Source: Thiobacillus sp.
GTDB lineage: Bacteria > Pseudomonadota > Gammaproteobacteria > Burkholderiales > Thiobacillaceae
Assembly (NCBI GenBank): GCA_024710445.1
Contig: JANJUT010000142.1
Coordinates: 1-13,833, forward strand
Direction: 5' to 3'
Length of the DNA stretch: 13,833 nucleotides
The notes under the pieces are model-generated. The model was not told the DNA's origin. It searched no databases and saw only the letters and a list, made by a program, of their open reading frames with translations. This document shows, in pieces, positions 7,403-13,693 of the stretch; positions within the stretch are counted from its first letter, which is position 1, and each line of letters begins with the position of its first letter. A program made the position numbers and the translations under genes.

Positions 7403-8005
7403 ATGCCGCCCATCACTTTCACCCTCATCCTGCTGAACATCCTGATCTATGCACTGGGCGTGGCCACCGGCCCGGAGATCATTCGCACGTTCGGCTTGTG
7501 GCCACCGGGCTCGGGCGGCCCGTTCCATGTCTGGCAGTTGATCACCTACAGCTTTCTGCATGGTTCACTGCTGCATCTCGGGTTCAACATGATCGCCATC
7601 TGGATGTTCGGCTCGGCATTGGAGGCCCGCTGGAACGAGCTACGCTATCTGCTGACCTATCTGCTGAGCGTGGTGGTCGCCGCCATGACGCAGATCGCGA
7701 TCAGCGGGTATTTCCTGCACAGCAGCAGTCCCGTCATCGGCGCCTCGGGCGGCGTGTTCGGCCTGCTGCTCGCCTATGCGCTGTATTTTCCCCGGAACGT
7801 CATCAGCCTCATCTTCCTGCCCTTCATCCAGATTCCCGCGCGAACATTCGTGATTGGCTACGGGGTGATCGAGCTGTTTATGGGCGTCACCAACACCACC
7901 GCCGGCGTGGCCCACTTTGCCCATCTGGGCGGGCTGTTTGGCGGCTGGCTGGGGGTGCAGTATTTCAGAGGGCGCGGGGTATTTGGCAAGCGGCCTTCGG
8001 CATAA
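7403..8005 (+). CDS. Rhomboid family intramembrane serine protease
   Basis: Rhomboids cleave membrane-spanning substrates within the lipid bilayer. The 200-residue product has about six hydrophobic helices, the compact core form of the family. Catalytic Ser115 lies in GASGG (113-117), and the partner His is most likely His174 in AHLGG. HxxxN (His58, Asn62 in LLHLGFNM) supplies the oxyanion-hole residues, and WQLITYSFLHG is the conserved sequence just before it. Activity is therefore expected; the substrate is unknown. The ATG at 7403 matches the usual N-terminus; a TTG at 7382, inside the heptad array, is an alternative that adds seven residues. No ribosome binding site is visible, because the heptad array stands in its place. 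It converges on galE. Confidence 0.93.
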   Translation: MPPITFTLILLNILIYALGVATGPEIIRTFGLWPPGSGGPFHVWQLITYSFLHGSLLHLGFNMIAIWMFGSALEARWNELRYLLTYLLSVVVAAMTQIAISGYFLHSSSPVIGASGGVFGLLLAYALYFPRNVISLIFLPFIQIPARTFVIGYGVIELFMGVTNTTAGVAHFAHLGGLFGGWLGVQYFRGRGVFGKRPSA

Positions 8006-8010
8006 AGATT

Positions 8011-8031
8011 CAAGTTGCAAGTTACAAGATA
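8011..8031. repeat. Heptad repeat array 2, left arm (CAAGNNN)
   Basis: CAAGTTG, CAAGTTA and CAAGATA follow in exact 7-base period, six bases after the rhomboid stop codon. Together with array 2 right arm it forms an inverted repeat; the outer nine bases AGATTCAAG (8006-8014) are exactly complementary to CTTGAATCT (8077-8085). Confidence 0.75.
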
Positions 8032-8062
8032 AGCGTGCGGCCTGCTGCCAAGCCGCAGCCAC

Positions 8063-8083
8063 CTTGAGTCTTGGGCCTTGAAT
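8063..8083. repeat. Heptad repeat array 2, right arm (CTTGNNN)
   Basis: CTTGAGT, CTTGGGC and CTTGAAT in exact 7-base period precede the 3' end of galE. When folded back on the left arm, all CAAG/CTTG cores pair while the variable triplets mostly do not. The interior also holds a small stem TGCGGC/GCCGCA. The structure could act as a bidirectional 3' end for the two convergent genes. Confidence 0.7.
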
Positions 8084-8091
8084 CTCGCCGC

Positions 8092-9102
8092 TCAGGCGTA
8101 CCCTTCAGGATTGCCCTGCTGCCAGCGCCAGGAATCGGCACACATGCGCGGCAAATCATATTCCGCCCGCCAGCCGAGCTCCTGCACGGCACGTGCCGGG
8201 TCGGCCCAGCATTGCGCCACATCGCCGGCGCGACGCGCGACGATCTGATACGGCACCGGCCTGCCGCTCGCCGCTTCGAACCCACGCACCATGTCGAGCA
8301 CGCTCACGCCGCGCCCGGTGCCCAGGTTCCAGGTCTTGACCCCGCCCAGATCGAGCAGTTTGTTCAAAGCGGCCACATGTCCGCGCGCCAGATCGACCAC
8401 GTGAATATAGTCGCGCACTCCGGTTCCATCCGGCGTCGGATAATCACCGCCAAACACATTGAGATGCGGACGCCGCCCCACCGCCACCTGCGCCACATAA
8501 GGCATCAGGTTGTTGGGAATGCCGCGCGGGTCCTCGCCGATCAAGCCCGATTCATGCGCGCCCACCGGATTGAAATAGCGCAACAGTGCAACATTCCAGC
8601 CCGCATCCGACAACGCGATGTCGCGCAGCATTTCCTCGATAAAGAGCTTGGAGCGGCCGTAGGGATTGGTCGCCGACAGCGGAAAATCCTCGGTGATCGG
8701 CACCGTCGCCGGATCGCCATACACCGTGGCCGACGACGAAAACACGATTGCTTTCACCCCGGCCTCGGCCATCACCTCGAACAGGGCAATGCTTCCGGCG
8801 ATGTTGTTGTCGTAATACAGAATCGGCTTTTCCACCGATTCACCGACCGCCTTCAGCCCGGCAAAATGCACCACCGCATCGATACGGTGATCAGCGAACA
8901 GCTTGCGCAGCGCCGCATGGTCGCGGATATCGCCCTGCACGAACGTCACCGCCTTGCCCGCAATCGTCTTGACCCGATCCAGCGAGATCACGCTGCTATT
9001 CGAGAGATTGTCGAACACCACCACCTCGTGCCCCGCCGCCAGACATTCCACTGCGGTATGCGAACCGATATAGCCGGCGCCACCTGTCAATAACACATTC
9101 AA
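8092..9102 (-). CDS. galE: UDP-glucose 4-epimerase GalE
   Basis: GalE interconverts UDP-glucose and UDP-galactose with bound NAD, feeding galactose into surface polysaccharide. The 336-residue protein is a complete extended short-chain dehydrogenase: NAD motif GGAGYIG (7-13), Ser124 in SSSATVYG, and catalytic Tyr148/Lys152 in NPYGRSK. The start is an unusual TTG, chosen because the protein then begins [14 protein letters not shown] as in the family, and because AAGGGAG (minus strand, 9109-9115) lies six bases before it; no ATG or GTG in frame would give a complete NAD-binding fold. It is the last gene of the minus-strand sugar-nucleotide run, 52 bases after rfbD. Confidence 0.96.
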   Translation of the reverse strand: MNVLLTGGAGYIGSHTAVECLAAGHEVVVFDNLSNSSVISLDRVKTIAGKAVTFVQGDIRDHAALRKLFADHRIDAVVHFAGLKAVGESVEKPILYYDNNIAGSIALFEVMAEAGVKAIVFSSSATVYGDPATVPITEDFPLSATNPYGRSKLFIEEMLRDIALSDAGWNVALLRYFNPVGAHESGLIGEDPRGIPNNLMPYVAQVAVGRRPHLNVFGGDYPTPDGTGVRDYIHVVDLARGHVAALNKLLDLGGVKTWNLGTGRGVSVLDMVRGFEAASGRPVPYQIVARRAGDVAQCWADPARAVQELGWRAEYDLPRMCADSWRWQQGNPEGYA

Positions 9103-9154
9103 TGCCGTCTCCCTTGTTGTTTATTCCACTGGCCGCAAAAGCTGCCCACCAGAT

Positions 9155-10069
9155 CTATCCTACATCCATGCATTGTGCCAGCGCCACGCGCCAATCCTGC
9201 AGGCGAATGCCAAACGTGTGTTCCAGCCTGTCGTTATTGAGACGCGAATTGAGCGGCCGCCTGGCCGGGCTCGGATAGTCGCTGCTGGGGATGGGTAACA
9301 GGCGCGCCGCCTGAGTTTCGCCAGGTACATCAAGCGCCTGGATGGCCTCGGCGAATCCATGCCAGGATGTCTCGCCGCTATTGGTCATGTTGTATACGCC
9401 CCAGGGCTCGCGGGCCCCGGATTGGCTCAAGGGTGAACCCAGCTGGCCCAACACCAGGGCCGTCGCCTCGGCCAGATCGCGGCACCAGGTCGGCGCGCCG
9501 ATCTGGTCGGCGACGATCTTCAGCTCCGGGCGCTCCCGCGTCAGGCGGCGCATGGTCAGCAGAAAATTGCTGCCACGGGCGCCATACACCCAGGACGTGC
9601 GAAAGATGAGATGACGGCAGCCTGTGGCCTGGATCGCGTGCTCGCCCGCCAGCTTGGTCGCGCCATAGACATTGATCGGATCGCAAGCGTCATCCTCGCG
9701 CCACGGCCTGGCTTCGCCACTGTCGAGCACAGCGCCGCTGCCGTTGAACACATAATCGGTCGAGTAATGCACCAGCAACGCACCCAGCCTGTCCACTTCT
9801 TCAGCCAGCACGCCGGGCGCAACGGCATTCACCGCATGCGCCAGCTCAGACTCGCTTTCCGCCTTGTCCACCGCGGTGTAGGCGGCCGGGTTGACGATGA
9901 TGGCGGGCGCAATTTCACGCACCCTCTGGCGCACCGCCGCGGTATCGGTCAGGTTCATGGCGCTGGAGCCCAGCGCGACCACCTCGCCCAGGCAACTCAG
10001 GGTTCGCTGCAATTCCCAACCGGCCTGACCATTCGCTCCCGTGAGCAGAATGCGTGGACGGATACTCAC
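9155..10069 (-). CDS. rfbD: dTDP-4-dehydrorhamnose reductase
   Basis: RfbD (RmlD) carries out the last step of dTDP-L-rhamnose synthesis, reducing dTDP-4-keto-L-rhamnose with NAD(P)H. The 304-residue protein shows the nucleotide motif GANGQAG (11-17), YSTDYVFNG (102-110) and the catalytic pair Tyr135/Lys139 in YGATK. The GTG start at 10069 overlaps the rfbC stop by four bases (GTGA), with GAGG about eight bases upstream, so it is translationally coupled to rfbC. The frame remains open further upstream to 10147, but that part lies inside rfbC and would add an extension not found in the family. Confidence 0.95.
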   Translation of the reverse strand: MSIRPRILLTGANGQAGWELQRTLSCLGEVVALGSSAMNLTDTAAVRQRVREIAPAIIVNPAAYTAVDKAESESELAHAVNAVAPGVLAEEVDRLGALLVHYSTDYVFNGSGAVLDSGEARPWREDDACDPINVYGATKLAGEHAIQATGCRHLIFRTSWVYGARGSNFLLTMRRLTRERPELKIVADQIGAPTWCRDLAEATALVLGQLGSPLSQSGAREPWGVYNMTNSGETSWHGFAEAIQALDVPGETQAARLLPIPSSDYPSPARRPLNSRLNNDRLEHTFGIRLQDWRVALAQCMDVG

Positions 10070-10608
10070 GCATACACCTCTGCATCCTTGAGCAGGGGTT
10101 GAACCTGATCCTTGGCGGATAGCACTGGAACCCCTGCAAGCGGCCACTGCACCCCGATCTGCGGATCATCCCAGCGAATGCCACGATCCCACTCGGGCGC
10201 GTAATAGGCGGTGGTCTTGTAAAGAAAATCGGCTGTATCAGACAACACCAGAAACCCGTGACCGAAGCCGGGCGGAACCCATAGCATGTGCTGGTTATCG
10301 GCCGACAGTTCATGGCCCACCCATTGCCCAAAATGGGGTGACGACCGGCGCAAATCTACTGCCACATCGAATACTGTACCGCTGACCACACGTACCAGTC
10401 TGCCTTGCGGCTCATTAAGCTGGTAATGCAGGCCGCGCAGCACACCTTTGGCCGAACGCGAATGGTTGTCCTGTACAAAATCCATATCCAGCCCCAGTTC
10501 GGCGAAGGTCTGGCGGTTCCAGCTTTCCAGAAAAAACCCGCGTACATCACCGAACACCTTGGGTTGGAGGAGCAGCACGCCGGGGAGAGCAGTTTCAATT
10601 GGGGTCAT
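10066..10608 (-). CDS. rfbC: dTDP-4-dehydrorhamnose 3,5-epimerase
   Basis: RfbC (RmlC) performs the double epimerisation of dTDP-4-keto-6-deoxyglucose, the third step of dTDP-L-rhamnose synthesis. The 180-residue cupin matches the normal length. The catalytic His61 lies in RGLHYQ (58-63), and the active-site tyrosine is in the FLYKTTAYY stretch (128-136). VPPGFGHGF (111-119) and WNRQTF are further family signatures. The ATG at 10608 gives the standard N-terminus, but no ribosome binding site precedes it: the upstream bases are heptad repeats. The frame is open through those repeats to a TTG at 10695, which would add 29 residues of repeat-derived sequence (SAHRSPLTAHRSPLT); I consider that unlikely but not excluded. 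Confidence 0.93.
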   Translation of the reverse strand: MTPIETALPGVLLLQPKVFGDVRGFFLESWNRQTFAELGLDMDFVQDNHSRSAKGVLRGLHYQLNEPQGRLVRVVSGTVFDVAVDLRRSSPHFGQWVGHELSADNQHMLWVPPGFGHGFLVLSDTADFLYKTTAYYAPEWDRGIRWDDPQIGVQWPLAGVPVLSAKDQVQPLLKDAEVYA

Positions 10609-10612
10609 TTTG

Positions 10613-10660
10613 GTGAGGGTGAGTGGTGAGCGGTGAGCGGTGAGCGGTGAGCGGTGAGCA
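10613..10660. repeat. Heptad repeat array 3a (GTGAGCG), upstream of rfbC
   Basis: Six copies of a GTGAGYR heptamer run from 10619 to 10660, four of them identical GTGAGCG (10626-10653), after a shortened GTGAGG unit at 10613. It lies directly before the rfbC start on the minus strand, where it reads CGCTCAC. Confidence 0.88.
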
Positions 10661-10671
10661 GAAAAAAGGGG

Positions 10672-10706
10672 CAAGTTGCAAGATTCAAGATTCAAGTTGC
10701 AAAGCG
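10672..10706. repeat. Heptad repeat array 3b (CAAGNNN)
   Basis: CAAGTTG, CAAGATT, CAAGATT, CAAGTTG and a degenerate CAAAGCG stand in exact 7-base period between the two GC-rich arrays 3a and 3c. Both repeat families thus meet in one 139-base gap between rfbA and rfbC. Confidence 0.85.
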
Positions 10707-10715
10707 TGAGCTGTT

Positions 10716-10743
10716 ACCGCTCCCCGCTTACCGCTCTCCGCCC
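10716..10743. repeat. Heptad repeat array 3c (ACCGCTC), at the rfbA 3' end
   Basis: ACCGCTC, CCCGCTT, ACCGCTC and TCCGCCC in 7-base period end four bases from the rfbA stop codon. The unit is the reverse complement of GAGCGGT, so it is the same family as array 3a in opposite orientation. Confidence 0.8.
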
Positions 10744-10747
10744 CCCC

Positions 10748-11665
10748 CTAAAACACCCGCTCGTTCAACATGTTCAACAGATACTGTCCATACCCACTCT
10801 TCTTTATCTGCTCGGCCAGTTTCGCCACCTGTTCCGCCGTAATATAGCCTTGGCGATAAGCAATTTCTTCCGGGCAGGCAATCTTCAGGCCCTGGCGTTT
10901 CTCGATCGTCTCGATGAACAGCGATGCCTCCAGCATCGACTCGTGGGTGCCTGTGTCCAGCCAGGCATTGCCACGCCCCATGATCGACACATTGAGATTG
11001 CCCGCTTCGAGATAGTGCCGGTAGACATCCGTAATCTCCAGTTCGCCACGCGGTGAAGGTTTCAGATCGCGGGCGATATCCACCACCTGATTGTCGAAGA
11101 AGTAGAGGCCGGTGACCGCATAGTGGGACTTCGGTTGAGCCGGCTTTTCTTCCAGGCTGATGGCCTTGCCGGAGGCATCGAACTCCACCACGCCGTAACG
11201 TTCCGGGTCATTCACCCGATAAGCGAATACCGTAGCACCCGCTTCATTTTCACTGGCACCGCGCAACGCATGGGTCATTTCGTGGCCATAGAAAATATTG
11301 TCGCCCAGCACCAGCGCACTGGGTCCGTTCCCCACAAAATCCGCCCCGATTATGAACGCCTGCGCCAGCCCTTCCGGGTTCGGCTGTACCGCGTATTGCA
11401 AGTTGATCCCCCACTGGCTGCCGTCACCCAGCAACTGTTCAAAGCGCGGCGTATCCTGCGGCGTCGAAATGATCAGAATATCCTGAATCCCCGCCAGCAT
11501 CAGCGTGGTGAGCGGGTAGTAAATCATCGGCTTGTCGTAAATCGGCAGCAGCTGCTTCGATACGGCAAGCGTCGCCGGATACAGGCGGGTGCCGGAGCCG
11601 CCGGCCAAAATGATTCCCTTGCGGGGAGCGGTAAGCGGTAAGCGGGGCGCGGTTTGGGGGGACAT
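10748..11665 (-). CDS. rfbA: Glucose-1-phosphate thymidylyltransferase
   Basis: RfbA (RmlA) makes dTDP-glucose from glucose-1-phosphate and dTTP, the first step towards dTDP-L-rhamnose. The 305-residue protein has the nucleotide-binding signature [10 protein letters not shown] (21-30), [11 protein letters not shown] (37-47), and the [11 protein letters not shown] motif, so it should be active. Family members usually begin with Met-Lys-Gly-Ile-Ile-Leu-Ala-Gly-Gly; here that core starts at Lys16, after a 15-residue extension encoded largely by four heptad repeats (11626-11653). No start codon lies at the usual place, so the ATG at 11665 is the only good choice. There is a weak purine-rich GAGAGAGA stretch upstream. 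The gene follows fcl by 85 bases. Confidence 0.94.
   Translation of the reverse strand: MSPQTAPRLPLTAPRKGIILAGGSGTRLYPATLAVSKQLLPIYDKPMIYYPLTTLMLAGIQDILIISTPQDTPRFEQLLGDGSQWGINLQYAVQPNPEGLAQAFIIGADFVGNGPSALVLGDNIFYGHEMTHALRGASENEAGATVFAYRVNDPERYGVVEFDASGKAISLEEKPAQPKSHYAVTGLYFFDNQVVDIARDLKPSPRGELEITDVYRHYLEAGNLNVSIMGRGNAWLDTGTHESMLEASLFIETIEKRQGLKIACPEEIAYRQGYITAEQVAKLAEQIKKSGYGQYLLNMLNERVF
11626..11653. repeat. Heptad repeat array 4 (AAGCGGT), inside rfbA codons 5-14
   Basis: GAGCGGT, AAGCGGT, AAGCGGG and GCGCGGT follow in exact 7-base period. On the coding strand they read as ACCGC-rich units and encode the sequence [10 protein letters not shown] of the N-terminal extension of RfbA. The unit belongs to the same family as arrays 3a and 3c. 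Confidence 0.8.
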
Positions 11666-11750
11666 GATTATCCGGTCTCTCTCGTTATTCTGTATGAGTC
11701 AGCGTGTAATGGGTTCGTGCATTCAGCACACGCATTCAGGCGCATGCCGT

Positions 11751-12734
11751 TCACCCGGGCGCCGGCTTTTCTCTATCCAGAAAATCCATATAGGCCTGCT
11801 TAAGCCCCGCCTCAAATGATGTGCCTGCCTGCCACCCCATCCCATTCAGCCGTCCCACATCCATCAACTTGCGCGGGGTACCGTCGGGCTTGGTGGCATC
11901 GAATTCGATCGTGCCAGGGTAGCCCACCACAGCTTTAACCATTTCCGCCAGCTCGCGGATGGTCAGGTCGTGACCCACGCCAATATTCATCAGCGGCGGC
12001 AGGCCGTCGTTGCGCTCCTGGCCCAGCAGCGAAACGAATGGCTCGTCCGCCAGGTTCATCAGGTAGACGCAGGCATCGGCCATGTCTTCGCTGTAGAGGA
12101 ATTCGCGCCGCGGCGTGCCGCTGCCCCAAACCGTCACGCTCGGTGCGTTGGCGAGCCTGGCTTCGTGGAAGCGGCGGATCAGCGCGGGGATGACGTGGGC
12201 GTTTTCCGGGTGGTAGTTGTCGCCAGGGCCGGACAGGGTGGTGGGCATCACGGCCAGGTACTGCGTCTTGTATTGCCGGTTGTAGGCCCAGCACATTTCG
12301 ATGCCGGCGATCTTGGCCAGCGCATAGGGACGGTTGGTCGGCTCCAGCTCGCTGGTGAGCAGGTGCTCTTCCTTCATCGGCTGCGGCGCGAGTCTGGGAT
12401 AGATACAGCTGGAGCCCAGGAACAGCATACGCTTGACGCTGTTCTTGTAAGCCGCATGAATGATGTTGGTCTGGATGGCGAGGTTGTCGCGGATGAATTC
12501 GGCGGGATAGGTGTTGTTGGCATGGATGCCGCCGACTTTGGCCGCGGAGAGGAAGACGTAGTCGGGCTTTTCTGCGGCAAAGAAGGCTTCGACGGCGGCC
12601 TGGCTGGTAAGGTCGAGTTCGGCGTGGGTGCGGGTGACGAAGTTGTCGAAGCCCTTGGCGCGCAGATTGCGCAGGAGGGCTGTGCCAACAAGCCCACGGT
12701 GCCCAGCGATGTAGATTTTAGATTCAGGGTTCAA
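11751..12734 (-). CDS. fcl: GDP-L-fucose synthase
   Basis: Fcl (WcaG, GMER) converts GDP-4-keto-6-deoxymannose, the product of GMD, into GDP-L-fucose by epimerisation and NADPH reduction. The 327-residue protein has the NADP motif GHRGLVG (11-17), GSSCIYP (107-113) and the catalytic pair Tyr137/Lys141 in [24 protein letters not shown] is a further family signature. The start is odd: no ATG or GTG exists in frame before the fold begins, and a TGA stop lies two codons upstream of TTG 12734, so TTG is the only accepted initiator. That TTG and the next codons lie inside heptad array 5, and there is no convincing ribosome binding site. Its partner gmd is separated from it by a toxin-antitoxin pair. 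Confidence 0.93.
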   Translation of the reverse strand: MNPESKIYIAGHRGLVGTALLRNLRAKGFDNFVTRTHAELDLTSQAAVEAFFAAEKPDYVFLSAAKVGGIHANNTYPAEFIRDNLAIQTNIIHAAYKNSVKRMLFLGSSCIYPRLAPQPMKEEHLLTSELEPTNRPYALAKIAGIEMCWAYNRQYKTQYLAVMPTTLSGPGDNYHPENAHVIPALIRRFHEARLANAPSVTVWGSGTPRREFLYSEDMADACVYLMNLADEPFVSLLGQERNDGLPPLMNIGVGHDLTIRELAEMVKAVVGYPGTIEFDATKPDGTPRKLMDVGRLNGMGWQAGTSFEAGLKQAYMDFLDREKPAPG

Positions 12735-12752
12735 AATTCAAGTCTCAAGATA
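12725..12752. repeat. Heptad repeat array 5 (CAAGNNN), overlapping the fcl start
   Basis: CAGGGTT, CAAAATT, CAAGTCT and CAAGATA stand in 7-base period, the first two degenerate. The TTG start of fcl (12732-12734, minus strand) is the first triplet of the second unit, so the array provides both the start codon and the sequence before it. Confidence 0.75.
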
Positions 12753-12769
12753 CGCCACAAGCATTTCCA

Positions 12770-12792
12770 TGAGATCACAGCCCGTGATCTCA
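12770..12792. repeat. Perfect hairpin A of a tandem pair (hepT-fcl gap)
   Basis: TGAGATCAC-AGCCC-GTGATCTCA is a perfect 9-base stem with a 5-base loop. It shares the core TCAC-ARCCC-GTGA with hairpin B, whose centre is 39 bases away. No T-run follows on either strand. It lies in the leader region of fcl, downstream of hepT. Confidence 0.75.
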
Positions 12793-12808
12793 AAATCACT
12801 CACTCCAT

Positions 12809-12831
12809 GGTGGTCACAACCCGTGACCACC
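12809..12831. repeat. Perfect hairpin B of a tandem pair (hepT-fcl gap)
   Basis: GGTGGTCAC-AACCC-GTGACCACC is a perfect 9-base stem with a 5-base loop. Compared with hairpin A the outer stem bases differ on both arms in a way that keeps pairing, which suggests that structure or dyad symmetry is under selection. It lies 37 bases from the hepT stop codon. Confidence 0.75.
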
Positions 12832-12867
12832 TCTTGCCACTTTGTCTTGTTTATTCATGCTGAATAT

Positions 12868-13281
12868 TCATTCTGGAATGGGCTGAAGCAGGAACGCCGT
12901 AACAAATTCATGGCGACCTGTTCGAACAAGTTCCTGAACCTGCAGCATATCGATATTCATATAGTCATGAACGATTCGGTTGCGCAGTCCGACAATGGCG
13001 TTCCAGGCAGGAAGTTGATCTTGGGAAACGGCTCCGAGCCGAGCCAGCGCAGCAAAGGCATCGTAGGCTGAAATTGGAACGGGCTCATTTTTCGCCTTGA
13101 TGAGATGCTTGGCTTTACCTATGGCATTTTTGATGAGTATCTGCAAGGCATGCAGCACCCCGCTTTGTTCCAGCGGGCTCAGTGCAGGTCCGTCGACAAG
13201 CCGCTGCCTGGCCTGCGCCAGCAGGGCCGATTGTTCGGTAGCGATACGCGCAGTTTCGGCTTGATAGAGCTCAAGACGCAT
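12868..13281 (-). CDS. hepT: HepT-type HEPN toxin (RNase)
   Basis: This 137-residue helical protein is the HEPN partner of an MNT/HEPN toxin-antitoxin module. The diagnostic RX4HXY motif is intact: Arg100, His105 and Tyr107 in RNRIVHDY. In characterised HepT proteins this motif forms the RNase site of a dimer, and the Tyr is the residue that MntA modifies by adding AMP units, which silences the toxin. Translation starts at ATG 13281, inside mntA (11-base overlap), so the two are coupled. The pair sits between gmd and fcl on the same strand. Target RNA cannot be predicted from the sequence. Confidence 0.9.
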   Translation of the reverse strand: MRLELYQAETARIATEQSALLAQARQRLVDGPALSPLEQSGVLHALQILIKNAIGKAKHLIKAKNEPVPISAYDAFAALARLGAVSQDQLPAWNAIVGLRNRIVHDYMNIDMLQVQELVRTGRHEFVTAFLLQPIPE

Positions 13282-13693
13282 GCGAGCGCTCCCAATAAAA
13301 ATCTTCCAGTTCGCGCCAGGTGCGCGTCAGAAAATGCGCCCAGGCCAGGGTGTCGTCGCCCCTGAGCACGCGCCCGCTTTCTGCAACGTTGGCGCGCATC
13401 GCCAAATTCGCGCGCGTCAGGTCAATCAAATCGATACGGTCGGGAGATGTCTCTAGAGTTTCCGCAATGCGCCGGCGCAAAGTTTCCTGGTCGCCCACCG
13501 TATCCATCCAGGGCGTGGCGCGGCACCACTGCAAGGCAATATCCCAATCGCTGCCGGAGTGGACACGATGATCGGCGCGGCTTCCCACCAGCACGGCAAA
13601 CTCCAGCCCGTGGATGGCCGCAAGCAAACTGATCAGCTTGTTGAGCGGTTCGCCGGATGCATCCATTTGGTTGGAGGCCAAGGTTTTACTCAT
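13271..13693 (-). CDS. mntA: MntA-type nucleotidyltransferase antitoxin
   Basis: The 140-residue product is a minimal nucleotidyltransferase. The GSX10DXD motif is exact: Gly37-Ser38, ten residues, then Asp49-Trp50-Asp51 (in SGSDWDIAL), with an additional acidic position at Asp88 or Asp91 (DRIDLIDL). In known systems MntA transfers AMP from ATP to a tyrosine of HepT and so neutralises it; the intact motif here suggests the same. The ATG at 13693 overlaps the gmd stop by eight bases, and hepT overlaps its 3' end, so all three are probably on one message. This tight overlap means the pair is integrated in the sugar operon and has no obvious promoter of its own. Confidence 0.9.
   Translation of the reverse strand: MSKTLASNQMDASGEPLNKLISLLAAIHGLEFAVLVGSRADHRVHSGSDWDIALQWCRATPWMDTVGDQETLRRRIAETLETSPDRIDLIDLTRANLAMRANVAESGRVLRGDDTLAWAHFLTRTWRELEDFYWERSHAS

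Noticed and set aside
6218..7561. A 447-residue open frame on the minus strand across recJ
   Set aside because: It is antisense to recJ and the rhomboid start, crosses the intergenic repeat and shows no family sequence.
8071..9093. A 340-residue open frame on the plus strand
   Set aside because: It is the complement of galE, which has complete catalytic motifs; the composition is that of a shadow frame.
10070..10147. Upstream extension of RfbD
   Set aside because: It lies within rfbC in another frame; the GTG at 10069 has a ribosome binding site and the usual four-base overlap.
10609..10660. A CRISPR array or protein repeat upstream of rfbC
   Set aside because: Units are only 7 bases with no spacers, and the unit length breaks any reading frame. 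It is a heptad array.
11666..11750. Separate promoter for rfbA in the gap after fcl
   Set aside because: I looked for paired -35 and -10 elements on the minus strand and found none convincing; co-transcription with fcl is simpler.
12770..12831. Intrinsic terminators after hepT
   Set aside because: Both hairpins are perfect, but no T-run follows either one on either strand, and two related copies with preserved pairing point to another role.
12769..13071. A 100-residue open frame on the plus strand across the hairpins
   Set aside because: It is mostly antisense to hepT, and its start lies in the first hairpin without a ribosome binding site.
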